64,000 nucleotides of DNA. Origin: Pseudomonas oryzagri (lineage in GTDB: Bacteria; Pseudomonadota; Gammaproteobacteria; Pseudomonadales; Pseudomonadaceae). The notes beneath the pieces were generated by a model, which saw nothing but the letters and a program-made list of their open reading frames with translations, did not search any database and was not told the DNA's origin. Shown piece after piece: positions 18,688 through 31,676 of the stretch; the first letter of the stretch is position 1; each line of letters begins with the position of its first letter. A program made the translations under genes and the position numbers. The stretch covers positions 124,001-188,000 of the forward strand of contig NZ_JAJHPU010000015.1 of NCBI RefSeq assembly GCF_020831405.1, written 5' to 3'.

Positions 18688-21600
18688 AGCACGGCCTCCT
18701 TCGCGGCCTGCACGCGCGGCTGGCGTCTGCGCTCGGTCAGCGAGCTGATCAGCACGTAGAACAGCGGGATCCAGAAGATCGCCAGCAGCAGCGCGGAAAG
18801 CATGCCGCCGATCACCCCGGTGCCGATGGCGTGCTTGCTGCCGGCGCCGGCGCCGGCGGAGATGGCCAGCGGCACCACGCCGAGGATGAACGCCAGCGAG
18901 GTCATCACGATGGGGCGCAGACGCATCCGGCAGGCCTCCACCGCGGCGTCGACCAGGCTCATGCCCTGCTCGTGCAGCGACTTGGCGAACTCGACGATAA
19001 GGATCGCGTTGCGCGCCGACAGGCCGATGGTGGTCAGCAGGCCGATCTGGAAGTACACGTCGTTGGACAGGCCGCGCCCGTAGGTGGCGAGCAGCGCGCC
19101 GATGATCCCCAGCGGCACCACCAGCATCACCGAGAAGGGGATCGACCAGCTCTCGTAGAGCGCCGCCAGGCAGAGGAACACCACCAGCAGCGACAGCGCG
19201 TAGAGAGCCGGCGCCTGGGCGCCGGACAGGCGCTCCTCGTAGGACAGTCCCGACCAGGAGATACCCACCCCCGGCGGCAGCTCGGCGGCGATCTTCTCCA
19301 CCTCGGCCATCGCCTCGCCGGAGCTGTAGCCCGGCGCCGCCGAACCGAGCACCTGCATCGCCGGCACGCCGTTGAAGCGCGCCAGCTTGGGCGGACCGTA
19401 GATCCACTGGCCGCTGGCGAAGGCGCTGAACGGCACCATCTGGCCCTGGTCGTTGCGCACGAACCACTTGCCGAGGTCCTCGGGGTTCATCCGCGCGTTG
19501 GCGTCGCCCTGCAGGTAGACCTTCTTGACCCGGCCACGGTCGATGAAGTCGTTGACGTAGCTGGCGCCCCAGGCGATCGACAGGGTCTGGTTGACGTCGG
19601 CCAGCGACACGCCCTGGGCGCGCGCCTTCTCGTCGTCGACCAGCAGCTGGTACTGCGGCTCGTCGCGCAGGCCGTTCATGCGTACGCCGAACAGCTTCGG
19701 GTTCTGCGACGCCTGCTGGAGGAACTGGTCGCGCGCCGCGGTCAGCGCCTGGTGGCCGATGCCGGCGCGGTCCTGCAGGTAGACGTCGAAGCCGGTGGCG
19801 TTGCCCAGCTCCATCACCGCCGGCGGAGCGAAGGCGAACACCAGCGCGTCGCGGAAGCCGAAGAAGCGCTTCTGCGCCCGCTGCGCCAGGTCGAACACGC
19901 TCTGTCCCGCCGCGGTCCGCTCGCTCCACGGCCGCAGCATGATGAAGGCCATGCCCGAGCTCTGCCCGCGGCCGGCGAAGTTGAAGCCGGTGACGGTGAA
20001 GATCGACTTGACCACGTCCTTCTCGTCGATCAGCAGGTAGTCGCGCATCTGCTTGACCACCTGGTAGGTGCGCTCGGAGCTGGAACCGGCCGGGGTCTGC
20101 ACCTGGGCGTAGAGCACGCCCTGGTCCTCCTCGGGCAGGAAGGCGGTGGGAATGCGGGTGAACATCCAGGCCATCACGCCGATCACCACCAGGTACATCA
20201 GCAGGTAGGGCGCCTTGCGCCTGAGCACCGCCTTCACGCCGCGCTCGTAGCCCTGCACGCTGCGCTGGAAGCTGCGGTTGAACCAGCCGAAGAAGCCGCG
20301 CTTCTCGTGGTGCGCGCCCTTGGCGATGGGCTTGAGCAGGGTCGCGCACAGCGCCGGGGTGAAGATCAGCGCCACCAGCACCGACAGGGTCATCGCCGAG
20401 ACGATGGTGATCGAGAACTGCTTGTAGATCACCCCCGTGGAGCCGGGGAAGAAGGCCATCGGCACGAACACCGCGGAGAGCACCAGGCCGATGCCGACCA
20501 GCGCGCCCTGGATCTGCCCCATCGACTTGCGGGTCGCCTCGACCGGCGACAGGCCCTCCTCGTGCATCACCCGCTCGACGTTCTCCACCACCACGATGGC
20601 GTCGTCGACCAACAGGCCGATGGCCAGGATCATGGCGAACATGGTCAGGGTGTTGATGCTGAAGCCGAACGCGGCCAGCACGCCGAAGGTGCCGAGCAGC
20701 ACCACCGGCACCGCCAGGGTCGGGATCAGCGTGGCGCGGAAGTTCTGCAGGAACAGGTACATCACCAGGAACACCAGGCCGATCGCCTCGAACAGGGTGG
20801 TCACCACCCCCATGATCGAGGCCGAGATCACCGGCGAGGTGTCGTAGGGCAGCACCGCCTTGACGCCCGGCGGGAAGAACGGCTCCAGGTCGGAGATGGT
20901 CTTCCGCACCGCCGCCACGGTATCCAGCGCGTTGGCGCCGGTGGCCAGCTTGACCGCGATGCCGGCGGCCGGCTTGCCGTTGTATTCGGCGCTGATGCTG
21001 TAGTTCTCGCCGCCCAGCTCGACGCGGGCGACGTCGCGCAGGCGCACCTGCGAGCCGTCGGCGTTGACCTTGAGGAGGATCTTGCCGAACTGCTCGGGGG
21101 TCTGCAGACGGGTCTTGCCGATGATGGTGGCGGTCAGCTGCTGGCCCGGCGAGGCAGGCAGGCCGCCGAGCTGGCCGGAGGATATCTGCACGTTCTGCGC
21201 CTGGATGGCGCTCTTCACGTCCACCGGGGTCAGCGCGAAGTTGTTCAGCCGCGCCGGGTCCAGCCAGATGCGCATGGCGTACTGGGCGCCGAACACCTGG
21301 AAGTCGCCGACACCCTTGGTGCGCGACAGCGGGTCTTGGATGTTGGCGACGATGTAGTCGGACAGGTCGTTCTTGTTCAGGCTGCCGTCTTCGGACACCA
21401 GGCCGATCACCAGGAGGAAGTTGCGCACCGCCTTGGTCACCCGGATGCCCTGCTGCTGCACTTCCTGCGGCAGCAGCGGAGTGGCCAGCTGCAGTTTGTT
21501 CTGCACCTGCACCTGGGCGATGTCCGGGTTGGTGCCCTGCTCGAAGGTGGCGGTGATGTTCATGCTGCCGTCGGCGTTGCTCTCCGAGGAGATGTAGCGC

Positions 21601-21824
21601 AGGCCGTCGATGCCGTTGAGCTGCTGCTCGATCACCTGCACCACCGTGTCCTGCACGGTCTGCGCCGAGGCGCCCGGATAGGTGACCTGGATGCCCACCG
21701 CCGGCGGGGCGATGCTCGGGTACTGGTTGATCGGCAGCTTGAGGATGGCCATGGCGCCGGCCAGCATGATCACCAGGGCAACCACCCAGGCGAAGATCGG
21801 CCGGTCGATGAAGAATCTCGACAT
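18684..21824 (-). CDS. ttgB: RND multidrug efflux inner-membrane transporter (TtgB/MexB family)
   Basis: 1046 residues, the canonical HAE1 length. N terminus [22 protein letters not shown]4 carries the proton-relay aspartates in [16 protein letters not shown], and the funnel motif GTSNA-region equivalent and [18 protein letters not shown] are present. The proton-driven trimer exports solvents, antibiotics and flavonoids in relatives. It is 12 bp downstream of ttgA and translationally coupled to ttgC. Confidence 0.96.
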   Translation of the reverse strand: MSRFFIDRPIFAWVVALVIMLAGAMAILKLPINQYPSIAPPAVGIQVTYPGASAQTVQDTVVQVIEQQLNGIDGLRYISSESNADGSMNITATFEQGTNPDIAQVQVQNKLQLATPLLPQEVQQQGIRVTKAVRNFLLVIGLVSEDGSLNKNDLSDYIVANIQDPLSRTKGVGDFQVFGAQYAMRIWLDPARLNNFALTPVDVKSAIQAQNVQISSGQLGGLPASPGQQLTATIIGKTRLQTPEQFGKILLKVNADGSQVRLRDVARVELGGENYSISAEYNGKPAAGIAVKLATGANALDTVAAVRKTISDLEPFFPPGVKAVLPYDTSPVISASIMGVVTTLFEAIGLVFLVMYLFLQNFRATLIPTLAVPVVLLGTFGVLAAFGFSINTLTMFAMILAIGLLVDDAIVVVENVERVMHEEGLSPVEATRKSMGQIQGALVGIGLVLSAVFVPMAFFPGSTGVIYKQFSITIVSAMTLSVLVALIFTPALCATLLKPIAKGAHHEKRGFFGWFNRSFQRSVQGYERGVKAVLRRKAPYLLMYLVVIGVMAWMFTRIPTAFLPEEDQGVLYAQVQTPAGSSSERTYQVVKQMRDYLLIDEKDVVKSIFTVTGFNFAGRGQSSGMAFIMLRPWSERTAAGQSVFDLAQRAQKRFFGFRDALVFAFAPPAVMELGNATGFDVYLQDRAGIGHQALTAARDQFLQQASQNPKLFGVRMNGLRDEPQYQLLVDDEKARAQGVSLADVNQTLSIAWGASYVNDFIDRGRVKKVYLQGDANARMNPEDLGKWFVRNDQGQMVPFSAFASGQWIYGPPKLARFNGVPAMQVLGSAAPGYSSGEAMAEVEKIAAELPPGVGISWSGLSYEERLSGAQAPALYALSLLVVFLCLAALYESWSIPFSVMLVVPLGIIGALLATYGRGLSNDVYFQIGLLTTIGLSARNAILIVEFAKSLHEQGMSLVDAAVEACRMRLRPIVMTSLAFILGVVPLAISAGAGAGSKHAIGTGVIGGMLSALLLAIFWIPLFYVLISSLTERRRQPRVQAAKEAVL

Positions 21825-21836
21825 GACGCGCGCTCC

Positions 21837-23006
21837 TTAACGGCCCTGGGCCGGCAGCTGCGCTGCCTGGCCGTTGGCGGGCGATGTCTGCGGCGCCAGC
21901 GCCGGCACGTTGCTGGCCGGCTGCACCTGCACCTCGGCGCCCGGCTTGATGAACTGCAGGCCCTCGGTGATCAGCCGGTCGCCGGCGGCGAGCCCCTCGC
22001 TGACCAGCCAGAAGCTGCCGGCGGTGCGCTCGGCCTTGAGCACGCGCACCTCCACCTTGTTGCCTTCGCCGACCACCATGGCGGTCGCCTCGCCCTTGGA
22101 GTTGCGCGTCACGCCCTGCTGCGGGGCGAGGATCGCCGCGCTCTTGCTGCCGGTCTGCAGGCGCGCCTGGACGAACATGCCGGGCAGCAGCACCTTGTCG
22201 GGGTTGGGGAACACCGCGCGCAGGGTCACCGAGCCGGTGCCCTCGTCCACCGACACCTCGGAGAACTCCAGGCGCCCGGCGTGGGCGTAGGCGCTGCCGT
22301 CGGGCAGGTTCAGCTCGACCTTGGCGGCGCTATCGCCGGCCTTCTCCAGCTGACCGCTGGCCAGCTCGCGGCGCAGGCGCAGCAGGTCGTTGGCCGACTG
22401 GGTGACGTCGACGTAGATCGGGTCGAGCTGCTGGATCACCGCCAGCGCGTCGCTCTGCCCGCTGCTGACCAGCGCGCCCTCGGTGACCGCCGAGCGGCCG
22501 ATGCGCCCGGCGATCGGCGCCAGCACCTTGGTGTAGCGCAGATCGATCTGCGCCTTTTCCAGCGCGGCCTCGGCCTGCAGCTGGGCGGCGCGCGCCTCGT
22601 CGTACTGCTGGCGGCTGACCGCCTGATCCTTGACCAGCACCTGGTAGCGCTCGGCCAGCGAACGGCTCGACAACGCGCTGGCCTCGGCGCTCTTCACCGC
22701 CGCCTGATAGGTCGCCGCATCGATCTGGTAGAGCTGCTGGCCGGCCTTGACCTCGCTGCCCTCCTTGAACAGACGCTTCTGCACGATGCCGTCGACCTGC
22801 GGACGCACCTCGGCCATCCGGTAGGCGGCGGTGCGCCCCGGCAGCTCGCTGGTCAGGGTGTAGGGCTGCGCCTCGAGGGTCACCACGCCCACCGTGGGCG
22901 CGGGAGGCGCCTGCTTGGGGGCCTCCTCTTTCTGGCAGCCGGCCAACAGCAAAAGCGACAGCAGGGCGGCTGAGCCCAGCGTCGCGCGAGCGGAAGCGCT
23001 TGTCAT
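21837..23006 (-). CDS. ttgA: RND efflux periplasmic adaptor lipoprotein (TtgA/MexA family)
   Basis: 389 residues from the ATG at 23006. The lipoprotein signal ends LLLLAGC (Cys24), followed by the adaptor core: [20 protein letters not shown], lipoyl-hairpin-lipoyl with a coiled coil (about 105-165), then beta-barrel and membrane-proximal domains. An upstream in-frame ATG at 23081 lies within the promoter/operator and is rejected. Confidence 0.95.
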   Translation of the reverse strand: MTSASARATLGSAALLSLLLLAGCQKEEAPKQAPPAPTVGVVTLEAQPYTLTSELPGRTAAYRMAEVRPQVDGIVQKRLFKEGSEVKAGQQLYQIDAATYQAAVKSAEASALSSRSLAERYQVLVKDQAVSRQQYDEARAAQLQAEAALEKAQIDLRYTKVLAPIAGRIGRSAVTEGALVSSGQSDALAVIQQLDPIYVDVTQSANDLLRLRRELASGQLEKAGDSAAKVELNLPDGSAYAHAGRLEFSEVSVDEGTGSVTLRAVFPNPDKVLLPGMFVQARLQTGSKSAAILAPQQGVTRNSKGEATAMVVGEGNKVEVRVLKAERTAGSFWLVSEGLAAGDRLITEGLQFIKPGAEVQVQPASNVPALAPQTSPANGQAAQLPAQGR

Positions 23007-23079
23007 CGGAAAGCCTCGAATTCGTTGAGCACACGCAAGGGTAAGAAATCGGGAGGAGATTGCATCTCCAGTGGCAAAC

Positions 23080-23110
23080 AATATACTTACATTCGCGTCT
23101 GTTTGTAAAT
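23080..23110 (-). promoter_or_regulatory. ttgABC promoter overlapped by a TtgR-type operator
   Basis: On the minus strand TTTACA (23109-23104) and TATATT (23085-23080) form -35 and -10 boxes 18 bp apart. The whole 31-bp segment begins ATTTACAAACA and ends GAATGTAAGTATATT, matching my memory of the P. putida TtgR operator except in the central few bases. A bound repressor would block the pump promoter. The divergent ttgR promoter probably overlaps too: TTGACA lies at 23110-23115. Confidence 0.8.
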
Positions 23111-23244
23111 TGACACTAAGGTAGGTGTTTTCCGTCAGTCCGGGCCCGCGCAGCGACCCTCGTCGTCCACAGCGTTTTTTGTGAAACTGCGCGCCCTTTA
23201 CGGCACAGGGAAGTCATCCTCCGCCACCGGCCCAGAGACCCAGC

Positions 23245-23886
23245 ATGGCCCGCAGAACCAAGCAAGAAGCCGAAGCCACCCGGCAACAGATCCTCGACAG
23301 CGCCGAGCGGGTGTTCGCCGCCAAGGGTGTCTCCCACAGCACCCTGGCCGACATCGCCGCCGATGCCGGGGTGTCGCGTGGCGCCGTGTATTGGCACTTC
23401 ACCGGCAAGGCCGACGTGTTCAACGCCATGCTCATGCGCCAGCACGACGCCAACAAGGTCGTCTGCGCCGCCGCCCGCAATCCCGAGGAGACCGACCCGC
23501 TGGGGCAGATCCGCAGCATCCTCGTGCATTTTCTCTCCAAGGTGGTGCACGACCCGCAGCAGCGCCGGGTCATCGAGATCTTCCACCACAAGTGCGAGCT
23601 GGCCGGCGACCAGGAAGGCCTGCGCCAGCAACTGCAGGCCACCGGGGACGAGATCGACCGCGACATCGCCCTGTCGCTGCGCAACGCCATCAACCACGGC
23701 CAGCTGCCCGCCGACCTCGACCTGACCCGCGCGGCCATCGGCATGCACGCCTACATCCACGGCCTGATCAACAACTGGCTGCTGCGCCCCGACAGCTTCG
23801 CCATCGACCAGGAAGCCGAGGCGCTGGTCGACGCGCTGCTGGACATGCTCAGGTACAGCCCGGCGCTGCGCCTGCCGGCGGCGTAA
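23245..23886 (+). CDS. ttgR: TetR-family efflux repressor (TtgR/ArpR type)
   Basis: 213 residues. The HTH reads [21 protein letters not shown] with [12 protein letters not shown] after it, as in AcrR/TtgR. The C-terminal ligand domain (about 70-205) contains [17 protein letters not shown]. The opening [20 protein letters not shown] is typical. It should repress ttgABC and be released by hydrophobic drugs or plant phenolics, as TtgR is in P. putida. Confidence 0.93.
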   Translation: MARRTKQEAEATRQQILDSAERVFAAKGVSHSTLADIAADAGVSRGAVYWHFTGKADVFNAMLMRQHDANKVVCAAARNPEETDPLGQIRSILVHFLSKVVHDPQQRRVIEIFHHKCELAGDQEGLRQQLQATGDEIDRDIALSLRNAINHGQLPADLDLTRAAIGMHAYIHGLINNWLLRPDSFAIDQEAEALVDALLDMLRYSPALRLPAA

Positions 23887-24018
23887 GCGTCGAGCGGCGC
23901 GGCGCCGGACGGCCGACGCCGCGCTCCCCCTTGCCTGCCCGAGCAACATGCCCAACACTCGCCTCATGCGGCGGCGCCCGGCGTCGCCCCGTTCAACCAG
24001 CACAATGCGAGACCGATC

Positions 24019-24369
24019 ATGGCGGACAGAACAGGCAGCAGCGCCAGCTACAGACAACGCGAGGCGGGCTACCGGGACAAGGCGCTGAAGATGTATCCAT
24101 GGGTGTGCGGGCGCTGCGCGCGGGAATTCACCTATTCCAACCTGAGCCAGCTCACCGTCCACCATATCGACCACAATCACGACAACAATCCCGCCGACGG
24201 CAGCAATTGGGAATTGCTCTGTCTGTATTGCCACGACCACGAGCATTCCAAGTATTCGATCTACAACGGCGACAACGGCAGCGCGGTGATTCCCGGCGAG
24301 AAATCGCCGCAGGTCAAACACAATCCCTTTGCCGATCTCAAGGCGCTGCTGGACAAGCAGCAGAAATAA
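24019..24369 (+). CDS. yajD: HNH nuclease-like protein YajD
   Basis: 116 residues. An HNH fold with two CxxC zinc pairs: CGRC at about 31-34 and CLYC at about 72-75, enclosing [20 protein letters not shown] with the HH/N catalytic signature. It matches the widely conserved small YajD family. A nuclease role is implied by the fold but is not well established for YajD. Confidence 0.88.
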   Translation: MADRTGSSASYRQREAGYRDKALKMYPWVCGRCAREFTYSNLSQLTVHHIDHNHDNNPADGSNWELLCLYCHDHEHSKYSIYNGDNGSAVIPGEKSPQVKHNPFADLKALLDKQQK

Positions 24370-24530
24370 TCGCCACCGGCGCAGGGGGCGGAATAAGCCG
24401 GCGGCAACTGCCGCCCCTGCGCCGGTCGCCAAAGCATCGCCATGCCGCTCGCCTCGGCAATACGCGGCCCCGCCGGCGGAGCAGCCTGCTAATATCCGCC
24501 CCCCCCGCCCACCAGCCCAGGACAATTCCC

Positions 24531-25211
24531 ATGCAAGAGCTTGAAAAACCCCTCGACGAGGCGGAAATCGACCAGTTGAACGAACTGCTGTTCAGCTACT
24601 CGGAAAAGGCCGAACAACAGCACGGCCAGGACGGCGAGGAAGTCGACTGCGTATTCAGCATTTCCGAGCTGGACGGCTTTCTCACCGCGGTACTCACCGG
24701 CCTGAATCCGATTTCCCCGTCGGAATGGCTGCCGGCGCTGTGGCGCGGCAAGTTGCCGAAGTTCGAATCGGAAGCCGAACTGCAACAACTCACCGACCTG
24801 CTGATGCGTCACATGAACAGCCTGGCCGACAGCCTGTTCGAAAACCCCGACAGCTTCGCGCCCATCTACGAGATCGGCGACAGCGAAGACGAAGTGCTGG
24901 TCGACGAATGGTGCTACGGCTACATGCGCGGCGTTGAGCTGCGCGACCGCGACTGGCAGGCTCTGCGCGACGCCCAGCCGGAGCTGCTGCTGCCGTTCAT
25001 GCTGCTCAGCGGTTCCTACTCGCTGGACGACGGCGAGGAAATCGGCGAGGAAGAGCTGGAGCAGATGCGCGAAAGTCTGCCCGACCTGGTATTCGCCGTG
25101 CGCGACTTCTGGCTGGCCGAAGCGGAAAAACCCAAGGAGCCGAAGGTCGGCCGCAACGATCCCTGCCCGTGCGGCAGCGGCAAGAAATACAAGCAGTGCT
25201 GCCTGCATTGA
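24531..25211 (+). CDS. YecA/UPF0149-family protein with C-terminal SEC-C zinc motif
   Basis: 226 residues. The UPF0149 helical domain (about 1-190; [20 protein letters not shown] and [14 protein letters not shown]) is followed by a linker and the SEC-C motif [17 protein letters not shown] at the very C terminus. SEC-C binds zinc, and in SecA it contacts SecB and ribosomes. YecA itself is a proposed ribosome/SecA-linked chaperone-like factor. Confidence 0.88.
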   Translation: MQELEKPLDEAEIDQLNELLFSYSEKAEQQHGQDGEEVDCVFSISELDGFLTAVLTGLNPISPSEWLPALWRGKLPKFESEAELQQLTDLLMRHMNSLADSLFENPDSFAPIYEIGDSEDEVLVDEWCYGYMRGVELRDRDWQALRDAQPELLLPFMLLSGSYSLDDGEEIGEEELEQMRESLPDLVFAVRDFWLAEAEKPKEPKVGRNDPCPCGSGKKYKQCCLH

Positions 25212-25363
25212 TGCGCGGCTAAAGCCACGCCGTCCACCTCTTCGCCACTGGCATTCTGCCGCCCCGTCATCTTGCGCTAATACGGGGCGCGCAGACTTCC
25301 TCCGCCGGCGCCCGTCAATAGTGCGCCGTGCTCTCGCCAATAACTGACTACTATTGAATGGTG

Positions 25364-25392
25364 TTGACGGCAGGCGGCCGCCCCGATAAAAA
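25364..25392 (+). promoter_or_regulatory. Candidate mvaU promoter
   Basis: TTGACG (25364-25369) and TAAAAA (25387-25392) are separated by 17 bp, about 100 bp before the mvaU ATG. The surrounding sequence is AT-richer than the neighbourhood, as expected if the silencer binds its own promoter. Confidence 0.4.
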
Positions 25393-25493
25393 GCTGACGC
25401 TCATCCGGAACAGGAATAGGCGCAGGGACTGCGGGGATTTCGCCAATCCGGATTTTCTTATTGCAGACCCTTCCCTTTTCTCGGAGAAACCCG

Positions 25494-25850
25494 ATGTCCA
25501 AGCTGTTGGAATTCCGCAAGGCCGAACAGGCACTCAGGGAACAACTGGCGCGCCTCGAATCGCTCAAGCACGACCAGGAACTCAAGACCGAAATGGAGTT
25601 CGAGGACAAACTCAAGGCGCTGCTGCAGGAGTACGGTTTCAAACTGCAGAACATCGTCGACATCCTCGATCCGCAACCGATCCATATTCCCGAGCTTGAT
25701 ATCGGTCGCCGCGTGCGCAAGACCCAGGTCTGGAAGAATCCGATCACCGGCCAAGTGCTGGAAACCAAGAGCGGCAACAACAAGACGCTCAAGGCGTGGA
25801 AGGAAGAATACGGCGAGCAGTTCGTCGCCAGTTGGCTGCAGCAGGCCTGA
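25494..25850 (+). CDS. mvaU: MvaT/MvaU-family H-NS-like xenogeneic silencer
   Basis: 118 residues from the ATG at 25494 (GGAGA 5' of it). The N-terminal coiled-coil oligomerisation region (about 1-60) reads MSKLLEFRKAEQALREQLAR. The C-terminal DNA-binding module has the family signature KNPITGQVLETKSGNNKTLK then AWKEEYG. The start MSKL.EFR and the LDPQP segment suggest MvaU rather than MvaT. It binds AT-rich DNA and silences acquired genes. The integron cassettes in this window are natural candidates. Confidence 0.9.
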   Translation: MSKLLEFRKAEQALREQLARLESLKHDQELKTEMEFEDKLKALLQEYGFKLQNIVDILDPQPIHIPELDIGRRVRKTQVWKNPITGQVLETKSGNNKTLKAWKEEYGEQFVASWLQQA

Positions 25851-26019
25851 GTTCCGTGCGCGCCCGCGCACGATTCTGACGCCTCCTGCCGGCGGGGACG
25901 CAAGCCACGACGGCTTCGCCTTCCCCGCCCTGCGCTTCTCGGTCGCTGGCCGGATGCGCGCTTTTCTCGCACACTTCTCCCATAGTCGCCGGCCCCCCGG
26001 TCCTGTCAGGGAGTGATTC

Positions 26020-27204
26020 GTGTCCGTCCCCCTCCGCCTGCGCCCCGCCCTTCTGCTTCTCCTCCTGCCGCTCGCCCTGCTCGCCTACCTGGCCTGGCGC
26101 GCCTGGCAAGGCCCGCTGCTGCCCGCCTACCGCCTGGAACAGCGCCCGCTGGTGCAACGGGTGGTGGCCAGCGGCGAGGTCAGCAGCCAGTCGCTGGCAC
26201 GCATCGGCAGCGAGCTGACCGGGGTGATCAAGGCCCGCCACGTGCGCGAGGGCGACGCGGTCAAGCCCGGCGACCTGCTGCTCGAGCTCGACGACAGCGA
26301 GCAACAGGCGCGCCTCGCCGAGGCCGAGGCGGCGCTGCGCCAGCTGATCGACTCCGAGCGCCCGCAGGCCCGCGCGGCGCTGCGCGAGGCCGAGAGCCAG
26401 CTGGCGCGGACCGCCAGCGAGCGCCAGCGGCGCGAGGCCCTGTTCGCCCGCCAGCTGCTGTCCGCCGAGGCCCGCGAGCAGGCCCGCCATGCCGAGGTGG
26501 CGGCGCGCGTGGCGCGCGACCGCGCGCAGCTGGCCGCCAACGCCCTGGCCGCCGGCGGCAGCGCCGAACAACAGGCGCGCCAGCGCCTGGAGCAGGCGCG
26601 CACGGCGCTGGCCCGGACCCGGATTCACGCCCAGTTCGAAGGCACGGTGCAGACCCGCAGCGTCGAGCCGGGCGATCTGGTGCGCCCCGGCGACACCCTG
26701 CTGGAAATCGCCCGCCAGGGCAGCCAGGAAATCCTCCTGCCGCTGGACGAAAAGAACCTCGCCCCGCTCGCGCTCGGCCAGAGCGCCCAGGTGATCGCTG
26801 ACGCCTTTCCCGCGCGGGTGCTGGCCGCCCGCGTCGGCTACCTGGCCCCGGCGGTCGATCCGGCGCGCGGCACCCTCGACGTGCACCTCGACCTGGACCA
26901 GCCGGCCGACTTCCTGCGCCAGGGCATGACCGTCTCGGTGAGCATCGAGACCGCCCGCCGCGAGCGCGCCCTGGTGATCGGCAACGACGCCCTGCGCGCC
27001 GTCGCCGGCGAGCGCGCCGAGGTGCTGCGCGTCAGGGACGGCGAGGTCGAGGCGGTGGCGGTGACCCTCGGCCTGCGCGGCACCGGTCTGAGCGAGGTGG
27101 TCGCCGGCCTGGCCGAAGGCGACACCGTGCTCGTCGCCGACGCCGAGCCCGGCCAGCGCGTGCGCCTGCGCGAGCAGCCGCTGCCGGCCGGCGTGGCGGA
27201 GTGA
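26020..27204 (+). CDS. Periplasmic adaptor (HlyD/MacA-like) of an ABC exporter
   Basis: 394 residues from a GTG start with AGGGAG before it. An N-terminal membrane anchor (about 8-28) is followed by a lipoyl half-motif (GSELTGVIKARHVREGDAVK then PGDLLLELDDSE), a long coiled coil (about 95-200), the second lipoyl half (ARTRIHAQFEGTVQTRSVEP) and a beta-barrel domain. First gene of a three-gene unit with an FtsX-type permease and a LolD-type ATPase. No outer-membrane partner is encoded next to it, so it may use a shared TolC-like channel. Confidence 0.85.
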   Translation: MSVPLRLRPALLLLLLPLALLAYLAWRAWQGPLLPAYRLEQRPLVQRVVASGEVSSQSLARIGSELTGVIKARHVREGDAVKPGDLLLELDDSEQQARLAEAEAALRQLIDSERPQARAALREAESQLARTASERQRREALFARQLLSAEAREQARHAEVAARVARDRAQLAANALAAGGSAEQQARQRLEQARTALARTRIHAQFEGTVQTRSVEPGDLVRPGDTLLEIARQGSQEILLPLDEKNLAPLALGQSAQVIADAFPARVLAARVGYLAPAVDPARGTLDVHLDLDQPADFLRQGMTVSVSIETARRERALVIGNDALRAVAGERAEVLRVRDGEVEAVAVTLGLRGTGLSEVVAGLAEGDTVLVADAEPGQRVRLREQPLPAGVAE

Positions 27205-27208
27205 GGCC

Positions 27209-29135
<1,927 letters not shown>

Positions 29136-29246
29136 ACGTGCGCAAAGCCAGCGTGGAGGTGGAACACCCTGTGGCGCCAGCCGCCAGTTGCCCGGACCTG
29201 CCGCGACACGCCCGCGCTGCGCCCTTGGGCGCCGCCTTGCCGCCGC

Positions 29247-30665
29247 TTAGCGCACGCGGAAGTTCTTGAACTGCCAGGGATCCTCGGCGTCGACCTCCTC
29301 GTCGAACAGCCGGCCGCGATCCTCCAGCGGCGTCCAGTCGCTGAACACGCCGACCAGCTCGCCGAGGTAGGGACGGCAGAAGTCGAGCATCGGCTCGAAG
29401 GGGATCTCGTCCGGCTCGATCACCCCGCAGTCCGGGTTCTGGATCGCCCAGACCACCCCGGCGACCACCGTCGCCGTCACCTGCAGGCTGGTCGGGCTGT
29501 TGTACGGGCACAGCGCGCGCGCCTGGTCGACGGAGAGTCGCGAACCGTACCAGTAGGCGCCGTAGGCGTGGCCGAGCAGCAGCACGCCCAGTTCGTCGAC
29601 GCCACTGACCAGGCCGTCGCGCAGCAGGCGGCGGCGCGGCTGCATCTCCCAGTTGCGCCCGGCCAGCTCCTCCAGCGACAGCACGGTGTCGTCGCAGGGG
29701 CGGTAGGCGTAGAGCACGGTCGGCCGGTATTCCGGACACGCACCCGTGCCGATGGTGTAATAGTCAGCGATCGAGATCGACTCGCCGTGGGTGATCAGGA
29801 AAGCCTGGTGCGGGCCGGCCAGCGGCGTCCAGCTGCGCACCTTGGTGGACGCCCCGGGGCGCTCCAGGTAGATGGCCGCCTGACTGCCCGTTTCATGGCG
29901 GCGACCGTCGATCGGAAAGTACAGCTCGTGGCTGCCCCAGCCCAGTTCGGCCGGCTGCAGCGCCTCGCTGACGAAGCCGTACACCGACCAGGTGTTGACG
30001 AACTCGTCCGGCACCTTGCGCTGGCGATCGACCTGCCAGTCGCGCTCGGCGATGTGCACTACGCGCACGCCCAGGCGCTGCGCCAGGCGCGCCCAGCCCT
30101 CGCGACTGTCCGGTGCCGGCTGCGGCGCACCGGTCTCGGCGGCGACGTTGAGCAGCGCCTGCTTGAGCAGGTACGAGACCAGCCCCGGGTTGGCGCCGTG
30201 GGCGAGCACCGCGGTCGGCCCGCGCTCGTCCGTCTGGCGCAGGGCCAGGGCCGCCTCGCGCAGGGCGTAGTTGCTGCGCTCCGCCGTGTCCAGCTGGCGA
30301 TCCACGTAGCCGCCGGCCCAGGGCTCGATGCAGGCGTCCAGATAGAGCGCGCCGCGCTCGCGGCACAGCTCGATCAGCGCCACGCTGCTGACGTCGACCG
30401 ACAGGTTGAGGAGAAAGTCGCCCGCGCCGAGCAGCGGTTCGAGCACCTGCCGGTAGTTGTCCTCGGTCAGATCCTGCACGCGATGGGCGACGCCCGCCTG
30501 CACGGCCTGGTCGCGGCCCTCGTCGTCGGCCGCGAGAATCTCCAGCTGTCCCGGGCCCAGCTCGAGGTGACGCAGCAGCAGCGGCAGAACGCCCTGGCCG
30601 ATGGAGCCGAAGCCGAGCAGGACCACGCGCCCGGCGAACGCCTGACGCCGATATGGAGTTTCCAC
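29247..30665 (-). CDS. hss: Homospermidine synthase
   Basis: 472 residues. An N-terminal NAD-binding fold (VVLLGFGSIGQGVLPLLLRH) is followed by the family blocks NLSVDVSSVALIELC, YLDACIEPWAGGY, HGANPGLVSYLLKQAL and HGESISIADYYTIGTGACPE. The enzyme condenses putrescine/spermidine-derived aminobutyl groups, with NAD+, into sym-homospermidine. The start is taken as GTG 30665 because GAGGGGG lies 7 nt upstream. An in-frame ATG at 30698 would sit only a few bases from a TATACT box. Confidence 0.92.
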   Translation of the reverse strand: METPYRRQAFAGRVVLLGFGSIGQGVLPLLLRHLELGPGQLEILAADDEGRDQAVQAGVAHRVQDLTEDNYRQVLEPLLGAGDFLLNLSVDVSSVALIELCRERGALYLDACIEPWAGGYVDRQLDTAERSNYALREAALALRQTDERGPTAVLAHGANPGLVSYLLKQALLNVAAETGAPQPAPDSREGWARLAQRLGVRVVHIAERDWQVDRQRKVPDEFVNTWSVYGFVSEALQPAELGWGSHELYFPIDGRRHETGSQAAIYLERPGASTKVRSWTPLAGPHQAFLITHGESISIADYYTIGTGACPEYRPTVLYAYRPCDDTVLSLEELAGRNWEMQPRRRLLRDGLVSGVDELGVLLLGHAYGAYWYGSRLSVDQARALCPYNSPTSLQVTATVVAGVVWAIQNPDCGVIEPDEIPFEPMLDFCRPYLGELVGVFSDWTPLEDRGRLFDEEVDAEDPWQFKNFRVR

Positions 30666-30742
30666 GGGCTGTCCCCCTCTCGGTCGCCCCCGATACATTA
30701 GCTAAGTATAGGAGGCGAGCCGGCGAGGACGGCGCGGTCCGC

Positions 30743-31675
30743 TCAAAGGGCGCGGCTGAGCTCCGGCACCGCCTCGAACAGGTCGGCGATCAGGCCGTAG
30801 TCGGCGACCTGGAAGATCGGCGCCTCCTCGTCCTTGTTGATCGCCACGATCACCTTGGAGTCCTTCATGCCGGCCAGATGCTGGATCGCGCCGCTGATGC
30901 CCACGGCGATATACAGTTGCGGCGCGACGATCTTGCCGGTCTGGCCGACCTGCAGGTCGTTGGGCACGAAGCCGGCGTCCACCGCGGCGCGCGAGGCACC
31001 CACGGCGGCGCCCAGCTTGTCGGCCACCGCGTAGAGCAGGGCGAAGTTGTCGCCGTTCTGCATGCCGCGGCCACCCGAGATCACCACCTTGGCGGCGGTC
31101 AGCTCGGGACGCTCGGACTGTGCCAGCGTCTCGCCGAGGAAACAGGACAGACCGTAGTCCTCGCCGCCCGCCAGCTTCTCGATGGCGGCGCTGCCACCCT
31201 CGGCAGCCACCGGGTCGAAGCCGGTGGAGCGCACGGTGATCACCTTGACCGCCGCGCTGGACTGTACGGTGGCGATGGCGTTGCCGGCGTAGATCGGCCG
31301 CTGGAAGGTGTCGGCGGAAACGACCTTGACGATCTCGGAGATCTGGTCGACGTCCAGCAGCGCGGCGACGCGCGGCAGATAGTTCTTGCCATTGGTGGTG
31401 GCCGGAGCCAGCACATGGCTGTAGCCGCTGCGGGCCAGCTCGACGATCAACGGGGCAATGTTTTCCGGCAGCTGGTGGGCGAAGGCGGCGTTATCGGCGA
31501 CCAGCACCTTGGCGACGCCGGCGACCTTGGCGGCGGCTTCGGCGACCGCGGCGCAGTTGCTGCCTGCGACCAGCACATGAACGTCGCCGCCGATCTGGCT
31601 GGCAGCAGCCACGGTGTTGAGGGTGGCGGCAGCCAGGGCACTGTTGTTGTGTTCAGCGATTACCAGGATTGCCAT
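30743..31675 (-). CDS. etfA: Electron transfer flavoprotein alpha subunit
   Basis: 310 residues. The C-terminal FAD domain has the EtfA signature: [60 protein letters not shown] and QHLAGMKDS. The EtfAB dimer takes electrons from acyl-CoA dehydrogenases to ETF-ubiquinone oxidoreductase. It follows etfB by 1 bp and closes the liv-etf run, so it plausibly serves LiuA (isovaleryl-CoA dehydrogenase). Confidence 0.96.
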   Translation of the reverse strand: MAILVIAEHNNSALAAATLNTVAAASQIGGDVHVLVAGSNCAAVAEAAAKVAGVAKVLVADNAAFAHQLPENIAPLIVELARSGYSHVLAPATTNGKNYLPRVAALLDVDQISEIVKVVSADTFQRPIYAGNAIATVQSSAAVKVITVRSTGFDPVAAEGGSAAIEKLAGGEDYGLSCFLGETLAQSERPELTAAKVVISGGRGMQNGDNFALLYAVADKLGAAVGASRAAVDAGFVPNDLQVGQTGKIVAPQLYIAVGISGAIQHLAGMKDSKVIVAINKDEEAPIFQVADYGLIADLFEAVPELSRAL

Positions 31676-31676
31676 C

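Noticed and set aside
18831..22973. A 1380-codon open frame on the plus strand across ttgB and ttgA
   Set aside because: It is the mirror of the efflux genes in GC-rich DNA; its product is His/Gln/Asp-rich with no domain, whereas the minus strand encodes clear RND proteins.
23006..23081. Start of ttgA at the upstream ATG (23081)
   Set aside because: It would place the operator and promoter inside the coding region and bury the lipoprotein signal.
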